From Puccinellia tenuiflora (Eukaryota; Streptophyta; Magnoliopsida; Poales; Poaceae), in NCBI GenBank assembly GCA_012064385.1, contig QRDG01001848.1:516903-580902 (forward strand): a stretch of 64,000 nucleotides of DNA, in the 5' to 3' direction. The position numbers and the translations under genes are program-made. Shown here piece by piece: positions 22,337 through 33,013 of this stretch. Each line of letters begins with the position of its first letter. The stretch's first letter is position 1. Under the pieces are notes generated by a model. It was not told where the DNA came from. It saw nothing but the letters and a program-made list of their open reading frames with translations, and made no database searches.

Positions 22337-23221
22337 CTAGTACATCATCGACCTGCAGGAGAGCTGACAGATCGGGGGCAGATCCCACAGGGAGTCGCAG
22401 GGATCGTTCCCGATGTCGAAGCCGTCGTCCCGCTCCTGGACCACCCCGCTCATGGCGGCACCGTCGGGTGACGCAGACGCGGAGTCTTCTTGCTTCTCCG
22501 TCCTCCTCGTGTCCGCGGTCACCACCGGGCAATGGCGTTTCCGGCGGCCAGCGGCGGGTTAACGGCGGTGCTGATCGCTGCCGGCCATGTCTGGTGATGA
22601 TCGAAGTGCTGCGAGTTCAGCTGGAGTTCTTCGCTTCGGTGGTTGATCAGCTGATAGGCCATGTAGGCTTTATCGACCGCGCGCTGGTGGTTAGAGTTAG
22701 AGAGGCTGGAAGTGGCGAAGCTGATGCTCGAGCTCGTGCTGCTGGTGCTGACATTACTAGCGGCCGCGACGATGCCGTTGGCGTGGCGATACGTCGTCGT
22801 CGTCCCGGGAGCGAAAGCGGCGGCAGCCTGCAGAGATGACGCCGGCGGTGGAACGGTGTTCTTCTTGAGCTTCTTGTGGGTGAGGAGGGTGCGGATCCGG
22901 GACGTGAGCGGCGAGTCCGGCTGCGGGGACGCCGGCGAGGCGGCGGCCGGGGCGGGGGCGGCGAAGTTGGTGCGCGTGTTGGAGCCCCTGAGGAGACAGG
23001 CGGCCTCGTCGTAGGCGCGGGCGGCCTCCTCGGCGGTCTCGAACGTGCCGAGCCACACACGTATCTTGTGCGTGGTGTCCTTGATCTCCGCCACCCACCT
23101 CCCCGACGGCCGCTGCCTCACCCCCACGAACTTGCACTTGCTACTCCTCCCTTTCGCCGCCACCGCCTTGCTCGCCGACGCCGCCTCGTACTGGCACTGC
23201 CTGCTGAAACTGGAGCTCCAT
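22337..23221 (-). pseudogene. AP2/ERF transcription factor, RAP2.11-like, with two apparent frameshifts
   Basis: A single AP2/ERF domain (about 23133-22963) reads GVRQRPSGRWVAEIKDTTHK, IRVWLGTFETAEEAARAYDE and AACLLRGSNTRTNF, the signature of the RAP2.11 type. In Arabidopsis, RAP2.11 regulates low-potassium responses; the domain binds GCC-box-like DNA in the nucleus. The domain frame has no ATG: an upstream stop is met first, while an ATG at 23219-23221 opens MELQFQQ in another frame, joining after a single-base change near 23200. At the other end the domain frame stops at 22519, whereas a different frame carries the family-typical tail WDLPPICQLSC and ends at 22337. Both changes look like one-base indels. 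No nonsense codons occur inside. Either a young pseudogene or assembly errors. Canonical QKIRMW here reads HKIRVW. Confidence 0.85.
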
Positions 23222-23598
23222 TGATGGAGTCGTGGTCTGAACTCTGAACTTTTTTATCGGGTCCCTGGTCTGAACTTTGTGGGAGGAGATAGCCGGTGTC
23301 TGAATTTAAGGTGCTTGGGTTCAGTAGTGGGGGACTTGCGATGATTGTCATGGCGTGCATGTCTGTAATGGTGAGATCTTTGTTAGTGGGTTAGACAGAG
23401 GGCTGAGTTTTCAAAGAGGCATAGGAGGGGCAGATGCTCGATCCTGTAGTTTATTTCGATGTTTGATGTGGTCGTAGTGGCTGGCATGTTTGTTCTCTGC
23501 CCTGGTTCACGACATCCACGTTTGTTTTCAGGCCGCGCGACGAAAGCTACATGTTAATTTGAGTTTTTTTTTGCTGCTCCCTCTGCTAATCAACGAGT
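23222..23598 (-). promoter_or_regulatory. Upstream region of the ERF gene
   Basis: About 375 bp separate the ERF start from the Harbinger element. No clear TATA box was identified within 150 bp of the ATG. The Harbinger element therefore lies in the gene's proximal promoter. Confidence 0.35.
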
Positions 23599-23601
23599 TA
23601 A
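23599..23601. repeat. Target-site duplication TAA (left) of Harbinger element
   Basis: TAA precedes the left terminal repeat and is repeated at 24608-24610. Confidence 0.8.
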
Positions 23602-24074
23602 GAGCAAGTCTAACAGACCCTCTAAAAGACCCAACCCCGTAAAATAACCGTCGAAATACGGGGTAGGCTCTACCCGGCCGTCTAGCAGACCCGTAAATCA
23701 AGCCCCCGTATCGAATTTTTTCAGTTTCGCTACGGGGCGGCTCCTCGCCCCCTACTTGTGCGGGGTCGGATGGGGAATACAGGGCCAACCCACCATTTCG
23801 TTTCAGCTAGGGCGGGCGGAAATTTCAGTTTCCCTACCCGTTTTCCCCCGCGCCGCCGCCACAGCCGCTCGCCCACACCGCCACCAGAAACCTAGGCATC
23901 CGGCCCCCTCCGCCGCCCGCCGAGCCGCCCCACACTGCGTCGACGGCCGCCGCACCCCCGCCGGACCTTAGCGCCCCTCGGCGCGCCCCGTCGCACCCCG
24001 CCGCGTTCTTCTCCGCCGCCAAAGCCACGGTCAGTACTCCGCCGCGTTCTTCTTCGTTTTCACCGGTACAATCG

Positions 24075-24587
24075 ATGAGCTTGGAGGCTGATCTATGCTT
24101 CACGGTGGTAGATGACTTCGGAGGTGACTATGGAGGATTGGTGGATTCGTCGACCGATTGGTCATCCTCGGGTTCCGATGATTCGGACCTCGACGAGCTG
24201 CTGAACGACGATGACACGGAGATGATGCTGCTCCTCTTCGGCATGAAAGAAATCGAGGACCGCGCCAAGCTGCTGGATCAGAGAAGAGGGTCCACGATGG
24301 GGCGCATGTGCATCCCGCAGAACCGCGTGCTCGGCCACGAACAGCTGATGCAAGATTATTTTGCAGAGGTACCGACCTATCCTCTCCGCCTCTTCCGTAG
24401 AAGGTATCGAATGCGTAGATTATTCCATTCGAAAACCCTGCTTTTGACGGGCCAAAAACTCGTCCAACCTAGCAGACCCGTATCCCCACCCCGTAAAACA
24501 GAATATTCTGTTAGGTTGGACGAGTTTTCGGCCCATCAAAAGCGAATACAGGGCCCTCTACTCGCGTTATACGGGGCAGAAATTTAG
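24075..24587 (+). pseudogene. Harbinger transposase N-terminal fragment fused to subterminal sequence
   Basis: A 170-codon frame starts with MSLEADLCFTV. It contains DDSDLDELLNDDDTEMMLLL, DQRRGSTMGRMCIPQNRVLG, HEQLMQDYFAEVPTYPLRLF and RRRYRMRR. These are the conserved N-terminal blocks of PIF/Harbinger (HARBI1-like) transposases. After about residue 115 the homology stops and the frame continues through the element's right subterminal DNA. The catalytic domain is missing, so it cannot be an active nuclease. It could at most act as a truncated, dominant-negative DNA-binding peptide, which is speculation. Confidence 0.85.
24441..24542. repeat. 36-bp inverted repeat in the Harbinger right end
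   Basis: 24441-24476 and 24507-24542 are near-perfect inverted copies (CTTTTGACGGGCCAAAAACT versus AGTTTTCGGCCCATCAAAAG) with a 30-bp spacer. The spacer contains CAGAATATTCTG, itself a palindrome. A transcript would fold into a long hairpin. Confidence 0.85.
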
Positions 24588-24610
24588 GGGATCTGTTAGA
24601 CATGCTCTAA

Positions 24611-25610
24611 TACACATGACTTCATCTCCTAAGAACCATTTTATGGTCAGATAAAAAGAAAAGAACCATTTTATGGTTGCCCAGCTCTATGAGGGTGGAT
24701 CGATGTGGTTATTTTCTATAATGTTTGTTATAATTTGTTGTACGAGGTTAGAGAAAACGGATAAGGCAAAAATGTCAAGCAGACACTAAAATGAGATTAT
24801 CATACTGGGTGTGCTTCGGTATACCTCTATTTTATTTTGTGAATACCCCTAAAATATTTTGAAAGGGGTAATTTCATCCTTAAGTAAGATGAGTTGTATC
24901 AGTTGAGTAATTTGGTAGTCAGGTTTTTCATATTGAACGCACAAAAGTGTTTGGCTTTAAATTAATATAAAGCCTCACTCGACAAGATTTGGAGTTTAAA
25001 GCCTCACTCACTCGACAAGATTTGGAAACAAGGGTGTTGTGAACAGCTTACAAACACCACACACAACAATTACAAACATTAAACAAAGGGTTAATTGGAT
25101 AAATGCCACTCCAATTCATGCGATTTTAAAAAACACTACTAGAATTTTTCATTTTCGAGAAATGCCACTCCAGTTTTGCAATACGTCTACAAATGCCACT
25201 GCAGCCATTTGAGTTCATTTTTGGTCAAAAATCTATCAAATATCCATCATGTATTTTGTATGGGACGAATTGCCCCTAGGTCCATCTGCTGCAAGTCTGC
25301 CAGAACCAACAGCCCGCCGCGACAGCTCCAAATACCGCCATCCTGCAGCCCTACCGACACTGCTTGTCGACCAAACGTCCGCGTGCGTGGCATGGCGGAA
25401 ATAGTGTAGGGCACACGAGGCATCGGAGAACAACTCAGGCATCGGTTGTGCGAGACGTGGTCAGAGAAGGGGCGTCTATGACGGAGGATGTCAGGGTCCC
25501 TAGCAGCACCGGTACTGAAGATGACGCGATCAGGACAGCGACCACGCTGGCGAAGAAGGAAGCTCAAGGGCGGGAACTCCAGCTGATGATAATGGGCCAA
25601 CAAGACCCCG
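24611..25610. other. Intergenic, no gene recognised
   Basis: AT-rich to 25240 with short local repeats (AAATGCCACTCCA-like at about 25101, 25162 and 25192; GCCTCACTCGACAAGATTTGG twice near 24971 and 25002). The stretch 25260-25610 is GC-richer and partly open on the minus strand, but it shows no known domain and is cut by the gap. Confidence 0.45.
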
Positions 25611-25964
25611 NNNNNNNNNNNNNNNNNNNNNNNNNNNNNNNNNNNNNNNNNNNNNNNNNNNNNNNNNNNNNNNNNNNNNNNNNNNNNNNNNNNNNNNNNN
25701 NNNNNNNNNNNNNNNNNNNNNNNNNNNNNNNNNNNNNNNNNNNNNNNNNNNNNNNNNNNNNNNNNNNNNNNNNNNNNNNNNNNNNNNNNNNNNNNNNNNN
25801 NNNNNNNNNNNNNNNNNNNNNNNNNNNNNNNNNNNNNNNNNNNNNNNNNNNNNNNNNNNNNNNNNNNNNNNNNNNNNNNNNNNNNNNNNNNNNNNNNNNN
25901 NNNNNNNNNNNNNNNNNNNNNNNNNNNNNNNNNNNNNNNNNNNNNNNNNNNNNNNNNNNNNNNN
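25611..25964. other. Assembly gap (354 N)
   Basis: All bases are N. Reading frames crossing it are meaningless. Confidence 0.99.
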
Positions 25965-28569
25965 TCATCCTCATCATTTTCTTTTCCACTCACACACCCA
26001 CACGCAAATGGAAAATCGAACTAGAGGACCCTTGGATACGCCCGCACAAGTTATTTAGTTAAAGAGGATTCCATATGTCCCCACCGTTGGAAGCACGTTC
26101 GTCTTGGTTCAAGAGGTAAAGAACTCGCACCTAGGGGCAAGAATGAGGCAAAACACCATCCCCGATGGCAACTCATCCAAGCCTTCTTAGCATTTTAATT
26201 AAGGTACCATAAGTAACCACCATGCCTGAATCATTCCATCAACATCATCATTATGGAATTTAATCAACGGACATAACTAGCATTCGACCAAGCAGGGCTA
26301 AGCATAGCTAAGCATATAAATACAACAGTTATATTCTTGTCTTCGGCCAACACATCAAACCTAGGGTTCATAGGTAGGGATACATGCGTTGGTTTGGGGG
26401 AAGACATGCATACATAGGATAATCTAGCATTTACCGAAATTGTCATTGGAATCGCATGCATTATTATAGTGGATAAAATAAGTTTATAAAAACAATAGGA
26501 TGCTAGATGCCAAGAAGGTTAGGTTATCTCTTGCCTTGCTGCCGGGGCATGTAGTACTGCTCGTCGGAATAGGCGAGGGAACCCTCGACTCCGGAATCTA
26601 ATGATACCCAAAATAATAACAAAGGAACAAATAAATAACACGAAGACAAGATGCAATGCACAAACACATGTTCACATGACAAGTTTATGCAAAGATATCA
26701 TCATTTAATTTATCTAACAAATTAAATGGAGTTCCAAATAATTAGTGCAATTATTTGGAAACAACCCCATATTTATCTTAGTGACCACATTATTTATAAT
26801 TTATTATAATACAAAAGAAGTGGCTTAAATATGCATGAACATGACATGTATGGATAGGTTTTGTTCTTCCGATCATTTTGGTACCTTATTTGTAATTTTC
26901 CGAGTTTCGATGAATAAATAGTGAATTAAATAATTATTCAAATTTAAATCCTTTAATCAATTAAATAATAACATCATATGAAAATTTCTGATCACGATTT
27001 GATAATTGCATGGTTTGATAGTGTTTGAAGTGTTGATCACATTGATATTTTATTCACAATTTTTGGTTAATTATTTAATAAGTTATGATTTTTCCCAATT
27101 TGGTATTATTTAAGCCATTTTAGGACTTTTTTTAAATAAGCAGAAAAATAATAGTTCAAAAGATCATTACAATCATACCAACAGGTAGGGTTGGTTTTTC
27201 TGAACAATTTGGTATATCATTTTCCAAATTTGAACCAATATTTAAATAGCTAGCATTTATTTTATTTGACTTTTAAAAGAAAAATAACTTAGTGACCCGG
27301 ATATTCCGGTGCCCTATTGAAATCTCCGGTGCCAAATATCCGGTGACTTCCAGTACCTCCGAGTTCTGGTCCTTAGCAGAATTTCGCCTTCGACCGGATA
27401 TTCCGGTTCCTGGAAAATATCCGGTAGCAAATCTCCGGGGACTGCCAGTACCGTCGAGTTCGGGTCCTTAGCAAAATTTTTGCCACGGACTGGATATTCC
27501 GGTGTCTAACAATATCCGGTACGGTGCCAGGCCGGCACGCGGCGGGAGCGCGCGGTGAGCACGCGGGAGAGGGAGAGGGGGAGCGGGAGGAAGCCAAAAA
27601 GGAAGAGGAGCTCACCCTCGTTGCTGCGGTGCACTCAACGGCGGCGGGGGTGGACGGCATTGATGGAATCGAGCTCGGCGGAGCTCGTCCGAGGTTGAAG
27701 AAGACGATGACGGATTCGTCGAAACCGGGCTCCCTAGTCCGATTCCTTGGACGGGGAGAGAGGGGAAAAGGAGAGAGCAGGTAGAGGGGAGTAGGTGGGC
27801 GTCCTCGTTGTGGTCTTGGACCTCCAGGGAGGCACGGCAGGGCGGCATGGGAGCCGCGGCATGGCGCCAGTGCCGACGGGCACTGTGGAGGAGAACGACG
27901 TTTTCCGGAAAACCCCCTGGCAACAATTAGTTTAATTGCAAAAAGGTCCAGCAACAAACTTTAGCGATTTAAATGAGACAATAAACCATTTTTATAAATT
28001 CTGCAAAAATTCATGTGGCCTCCCCTTGACCTTTAGAAGCTCTACAAAATTTGATGTGGCAAAATAAAAAAAATTCACAACATTTGTTCATAGGGTTTAA
28101 TTAAGGTCATTTTTGATAATTCCCAAATTGCATTTACTTGGAGTATTTAAGCATTTCCAAAATTAAAGAAATTATTCATGGAGGCTCCTAATAAGAAAAT
28201 GAAGCTCCCCATAATTTTAGTTTGAATTTTTGGAAAGGTTTGGCTTAGTTTCAAAATAGGATTTGAATTGGAACAAATTTGGATTCTCACTTTCATTTCT
28301 TATTTGGCAAACTTAAAATTTGAGAATTGGTTAAAAGATGTAAACTTGGAACTTCCTAAAATTTTTTGGAATTCCAAGAATGAATTGGTTGACAAGTTAA
28401 GCAATTGCATTGGTTTGGATGTTTGGGAAGTTTGCTTCCCCATGTTAATTGCTTCCATATGTTGATTGTTGGAAGTAGCAAAATTTATATGCATGCCATG
28501 ATGCAAAACAAGGATGCAAAAAGTGGAAAAATTCTTCGTATTTTTTAGTATCAAGATGGGGCTGTTACA
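25965..28569. other. AT-rich repetitive DNA, possibly a decayed LTR (Gypsy-like)
   Basis: No gene is seen. The end of the stretch (GCATGCCATGATGCAAAACA ... GGGGCTGTTACA at 28569) resembles 3' ends of some grass Gypsy LTRs, but no matching TG start, partner LTR or target duplication could be fixed, in part because of the gap. The 20-C run at 28570-28589 follows directly. Confidence 0.4.
27296..27520. repeat. Cluster of imperfect GGATATTCCGGT direct repeats
   Basis: GGATATTCCGGT-like words occur near 27299, 27397 and 27492, with related ATCTCCGGTG, AATATCCGGTA and AAATATCCGGTGA words between them. This gives a spaced array of about 95-98 bp period within the putative LTR. Confidence 0.6.
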
Positions 28570-28589
28570 CCCCCCCCCCCCCCCCCCCC

Positions 28590-29227
28590 GTCGTCGCTGC
28601 CGGGAGCGTCGCCGGTCAAAGGCCGTGTTGTGTGGCGGCGGTGACAGATCTCTTCCTCGGCAAAGGTCTGGACTGCACGGGTGGTGACCTCTCCGGTCGG
28701 CGGCAGTGAAGTGAGGTGGCGGCGGCCATGATCTGTGCGTTTGCGGCGGCGGAAGGCGCGAAGGCCAGCGGGCGGCGGCGACGATGGTCGGGTCCGATCT
28801 GGATCCAGATGGGTTCGAACGGGCCTCGATCTGCAACCTGCTGCTCTTCGACGACGGCAAGTGGGATCCTAGGTCAGTCCCATAGCACGAGGAAGCCAGG
28901 GACTCCGGACCCAGGCATGGTGGTGGTGGCCTCCTCTTCCGCCAGAGGTGGCTGGTCGGCTGGTTTGGGACGGATCTCCCAGAACTAGCCCCGATGGTGA
29001 GTTGGGGAGACGTGCCTACCAGTGAAAACCGAGAAGGCCATAGCGGCGTCTATGCGCCATTACCTTGTTGAAGGTATCTCCATTGTAGCCACCATCTACC
29101 CACTAGCGCTGCTCCGGGGGAAACCCCAGATCCGGGCACTCCGGATCGGACGATGGCGGCACTCTCGGTGTCGCTCTCCCTCAAGAGGACATTGTTTTTG
29201 GAGTAGTTGCTAGACAAAGTAGGCATC
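28590..29227 (+). mobile_element. Retroposon, left part, interrupted by element B
   Basis: GC-rich sequence without a long significant ORF. It resumes after element B at 37746 and finishes with a LINE-type 3' tail near 38300. The split is marked by the 5-bp sequences GCATC (29223-29227) and GCATG (37746-37750). Confidence 0.6.
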
Positions 29228-31149
29228 TGTTGGGAATATGCCCTAGAGGCAATAATCAAATGGTTTATTAAGCATATTCACGTTTATGATAATAGTTTAT
29301 TATCCATGCTATAATTGTATTAAATGGAAACATAATACATGTGTGGAATATAAACACCCAGAGTCCCTAGTGAGCCTCTACAGGACTAGTTCGTTGACCA
29401 AGAGATAGTTAGAGTTTCCTAACTATGGACTTGTTATAGTCACTTGATAACGGAGTCATATCATTAAGAGTAATGGTGTGATGGACATGACCCAAATAAA
29501 GAAGTTGCAATTAATCGTGTCACAAAAGTTTTGTTGTCAACACTTTTTTAATATGCCAAATATAGTTTCCTTAGACCATGAGATTATATCACTCCCGTTC
29601 ACCGGAGGAATACTTTGTGGACATCAAACGTCACTTCGTAACTGGGTGATTATAAAGGTGGCTTTCAGGTATCTCCGATGGTGGGTTGTTGGGTGATATG
29701 AATCAAGAGTGGGATTTGTCCCTCCATGTGACGGAGAAGATATCTCCAGGCCTTCTCGGTAATATAGCATCAAAAGTCTGCAGACAGGTGATTAGGTAGT
29801 AATCACGAGGATCCTATATTATGGACGAGTAAAGAGAACTTGCCGGTAACGAGATAAAACTGGACATGGGGATGTCAACGATTATATCTCGGGCAAGTAA
29901 AATATCGTGAGACAAAGGGAATCGTATATGAGATTAATTGAATCTCCGGCATCGTGGTTCAATCGAGAAAAAGGTTTTCGTTGAGTGTATAGGAATTAAT
30001 ATGGGCATCCCGGTCCCGCTATTAATTATTGATATGATCATGTCTATGCATTCTCGAACCCGTAGGGTCACACACTTAACGTTCCGATGAATTTAGGTTT
30101 TGCGATGAATTAAATGATGAATTGAACGAATGGTGATTCGGAGTCTCGGATGGGATCCCGGACGTCACGAGAGGTTCCAGAGGAGTCCGGAGAATAAGAT
30201 TCATATATGGAAAGTGGTTTCCGGAGGTTTCGGAAAAGTTCCGGAAATTATTTATAGGGTACCGGAAGGTTCTAGAATGTTCTAGAAGGTTCTAGAAGTG
30301 GGACCACATATTGTATGGGGCCCATATGGACCAAAGGGGTGCAGCTGGCCACTTGGGCCAGCCGCACCACCCAATGGCCCACATGGGCATGCGGCTAAGG
30401 AAGGGGGGGAACCCACTCCTAGTTGGACTAGGAGTTGGGCCCTCCACCCCTTTAGGAAAGGGGGCCCAAGGAGGAGTCCTAGATGGACTCCAACTTGGGG
30501 GGCAAGCCAGGGCCGGCCAGCCCCTTGACCTAACCCTAGCCGGCCAGCCACCTATAAAAAGGGGGCAAGGGGGGAGGGGTGCGGCACCCCTTGAGCTGCC
30601 GCCCCAAGCACCCTGCCGCACCACCTCCTCCACCCTAACCCTAGCCGCGCCACCCCTTTCCCAAAGGGCTGCCGCCGCCTCACCTCCACCTTAGAGCTGC
30701 CGCACCACCTCTCCCCGTAGAGCTACTGCGCCACCTCCACCTCTCCCTCTCCTCTTGCTTGGCTTGGCGAAGCCCTGCTCGTGGAGATCGTCATCATCAC
30801 CGGCACTACCGTCGTGCTGCTGAGATCATCAAGGCCACGTCCTCTCGCTTGCGGGATCAAGGAGTTGACGTCTTCATCGAGCCATACGTGTGGACACCGC
30901 GGAGGTGCTGCCCGTTGCTGCACTTCACCGGATTGGATCTCGAGGATAATACATCTCCTCGCGACTAGACGAGTCTAGTTGCGGGGATCGACTAGCCAAC
31001 CCCTGCACTGACAAAACGCGTTTGTTGATCTTCAAGGGTAAGAGATTGGATCTCACCTTCGCTATCTTCATCTCGTAGATCTAGATCCTTGGGGTTTATT
31101 CCGCTTGCTGCGTAGGAAAATTTTTGTTTTCTATGCTGCGACCCCATCA
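29228..31149 (+). repeat. 5' LTR of element B (1922 bp)
   Basis: Starts TGTTGGGAATATGCCCTAGA and ends GCGACCCCATCA. A TATA-like CTATAAAAAG lies at 30551-30560, marking the probable U3/R boundary. Confidence 0.93.
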
Positions 31150-31150
31150 G

Positions 31151-31162
31151 TGGTATCAGAGC
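31151..31162 (+). other. Primer binding site of element B
   Basis: TGGTATCAGAGC follows the LTR after one G. It is complementary to initiator Met-tRNA. Confidence 0.92.
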
Positions 31163-32383
31163 CTAGATCTATTCGTAGATGTTGGTGCGATTAGAACACA
31201 AGGAGTTGTGGACGTGCACTTTGCATCTTTGCGGTATTGTGAGATTGAAGCGGCCCGGACCAACTTTACTCGTCCACGCATGAGAGACCGGTTCCACGAC
31301 TGACATGCAACTTGTTTTGCATAAGTGGCTGGCGGGTGTCTGTTTCTCTTGCTTTAGTGAGGATGCAATTTCAATGGAAGGCCTTTCATAAGGATGAGTA
31401 AATAAGCGACTATTATATCACCGTTGTAGTTTTGCGTAGATTAGAACGGTTCTATCTCGTTGACCCAAGCCACGTAAAATTTGCATAAACAAAGTAGAGG
31501 ACGTCTAACTTGTTTTTGCAGAGGGGGTCAAGTGATGTGATATGGACAATGTGATTTGTGATAATGTATGCAATGATCATGTTTGTAATATTTCGCGACT
31601 TGCATGTCGACGAGTACGGCAACCGGCAGGAGCCATATGGTTGTCTTTTATTTTATGTGACCTGCGTGTCAATGAATCACCATGTAATTGCTTTACTTTA
31701 TTGCTAAGAGTAGCATTAGTTGTAGTTGCAATAGTTGGTGGACAACCATGGTGATGGCGCCACGATGATGGAGATCATGCCGGAGATGGAGATCTTGCCG
31801 GTGCTTTGAAGATGGAGATCAAAAGCATAAGAAGAAAGGCCATATCATATCACAATTATGAATTGCATGTGATGTTAATCCCTTTTATGCACCTTATTGT
31901 TATGCTTAGATGTGATCGCGACGGTAGCATGATAAGGTGATCTCTCATGTTAATATCAAGATAATTAAGTGTTCTCCCCTAGTATGCGCCGTTGCAAAAG
32001 TTCGTCGTTTCGAAGCATCACGTGATGATCGGGTGTGATAGACTCTACGTTCACATACAACGGGTGCAAGCCAGTTTGCACATGCGAAAATACTACGGTT
32101 GTCTTGACGAGCCTAGCATGTACAGACATGGCCTCGGGAACACGGAACCGAAAGGTTAAACACGAGTCATATGAATGATATGATCAACACTGAGTTGTTC
32201 ACCATTGAAGCTACATCATCTCACGTGATGATCGGTTGTGGTGTAGTGGATTTGGATCGTGTGTCACTAAACAACCAGAGAGATGTTGAGTTTAGTGGGA
32301 GTTCATATATTAATTTGATTAAGTTGAACTAAAATTATCATAAACAAAGTCCTAAAGATGTCTTTGCAAAATCCTTGTAGATC

Positions 32384-33013
32384 ATGGGGGACTACAGTAG
32401 TATGTTTCTTGCTGAGGAGCTGCGTCTCGATGGGTCAAACTTTGCTGAGTGGTACATGCGTCTGAGAGAAGCCCTACACACCAATAATGAGCTCTACGTG
32501 ATAGATGAACCTTTAGAAGAATGCCCTGATGTTTCTGCAAACTATGAGGAGTATATGGAGTGGTACGAACAAAAGACCACCTACTTGAGAGTCGAGTGGC
32601 TGATATGCACCTTCATGGATTCTAACCTTGGTAGACAATTTGGAAACTTGAGCGCAATGGAGATTGTCGATGAGCTGAAAAGAAGGTTGATAGCACAAGT
32701 TAGAGTTGCAAGGTTTGAATGCTTGAATGATTTTCTTTCAACTAAGATGGAAGAAAACACTTGCTTGGAACAACACCTAAGTAAGATGCACCGGCTGTAT
32801 TATACTATGGTGGATGTTTGGAACCATGAAATAACTGACGAGATGGCAATAGATGGGGTGCTGCGCTCGCTTCCCCCCAGCTATAAGGATTATGTCAGGA
32901 ACTATATCATGGGAAGGGATTCGATCACTTTCTGTGAGTTTATTTCCCGGCTACGTCAAGTTAAAGTGGAACCCATAGCAGGAGAAGTAGTCAATGCAGA
33001 AGGTATATTTTGA
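32384..33013 (+). CDS. Truncated Copia gag (capsid-like) protein of element B, 209 residues
   Basis: The ATG frame starts MGDYSSMFLAEELRLDGSNF and EWYMRLREAL, followed by TTYLRVEWLICTFMDSNLGR, TKMEENTCLEQHLSKMH, AIDGVLRSLPPSYKDYVRNY and GRDSITFCEFISRLRQVKVE. It ends EVVNAEGIF. It is full-length relative to the element A protein, to which it aligns without gaps except at the very end. It lacks the CCHC nucleocapsid knuckle and everything downstream. By family knowledge the domain assembles virus-like particles. Retained openness in both diverged copies suggests selection on the protein during mobilisation. Confidence 0.87.
   Translation: MGDYSSMFLAEELRLDGSNFAEWYMRLREALHTNNELYVIDEPLEECPDVSANYEEYMEWYEQKTTYLRVEWLICTFMDSNLGRQFGNLSAMEIVDELKRRLIAQVRVARFECLNDFLSTKMEENTCLEQHLSKMHRLYYTMVDVWNHEITDEMAIDGVLRSLPPSYKDYVRNYIMGRDSITFCEFISRLRQVKVEPIAGEVVNAEGIF

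Larger units (their letters stand above)
23602..24607 (+). mobile_element. PIF/Harbinger element, internally deleted (1006 bp)
   Basis: The left end GAGCAAGTCTAACAGACCC and the right end (reverse complement GAGCATGTCTAACAGATCCC) form terminal inverted repeats, with TAA on both sides, the target duplication of the Harbinger superfamily. Inside is the N-terminal part of a Harbinger-type transposase ORF that breaks off into subterminal sequence. The DDE catalytic region and the Myb-like partner gene are absent. It is a deletion derivative, structurally intermediate between an autonomous element and a MITE. Confidence 0.9.

Noticed and set aside
22282..23247. Several plus-strand frames opposite the ERF gene
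   Set aside because: Antisense shadows of GC-rich ERF coding sequence, with Arg-rich composition.
25131..25142. CACTACTAG-like word as a possible second CACTA terminus
   Set aside because: It has the wrong orientation for closing the element at 5796, no subterminal repeats follow, and the surrounding text is a local AAATGCCACTCC repeat.
25247..26062. Open frames spanning the N gap
   Set aside because: Most of their length is N, so their continuity is not evidence.
27373..27957. 194-codon minus-strand frame
   Set aside because: Covers the CCGGT repeat cluster and GC-rich LTR-like DNA; Ser/Pro/Arg-rich without motifs.
30282..30694. Pro/Gly-rich open frames in LTRs of elements A and B
   Set aside because: They recur in each LTR as GC-rich U3/R sequence and are not conserved proteins.
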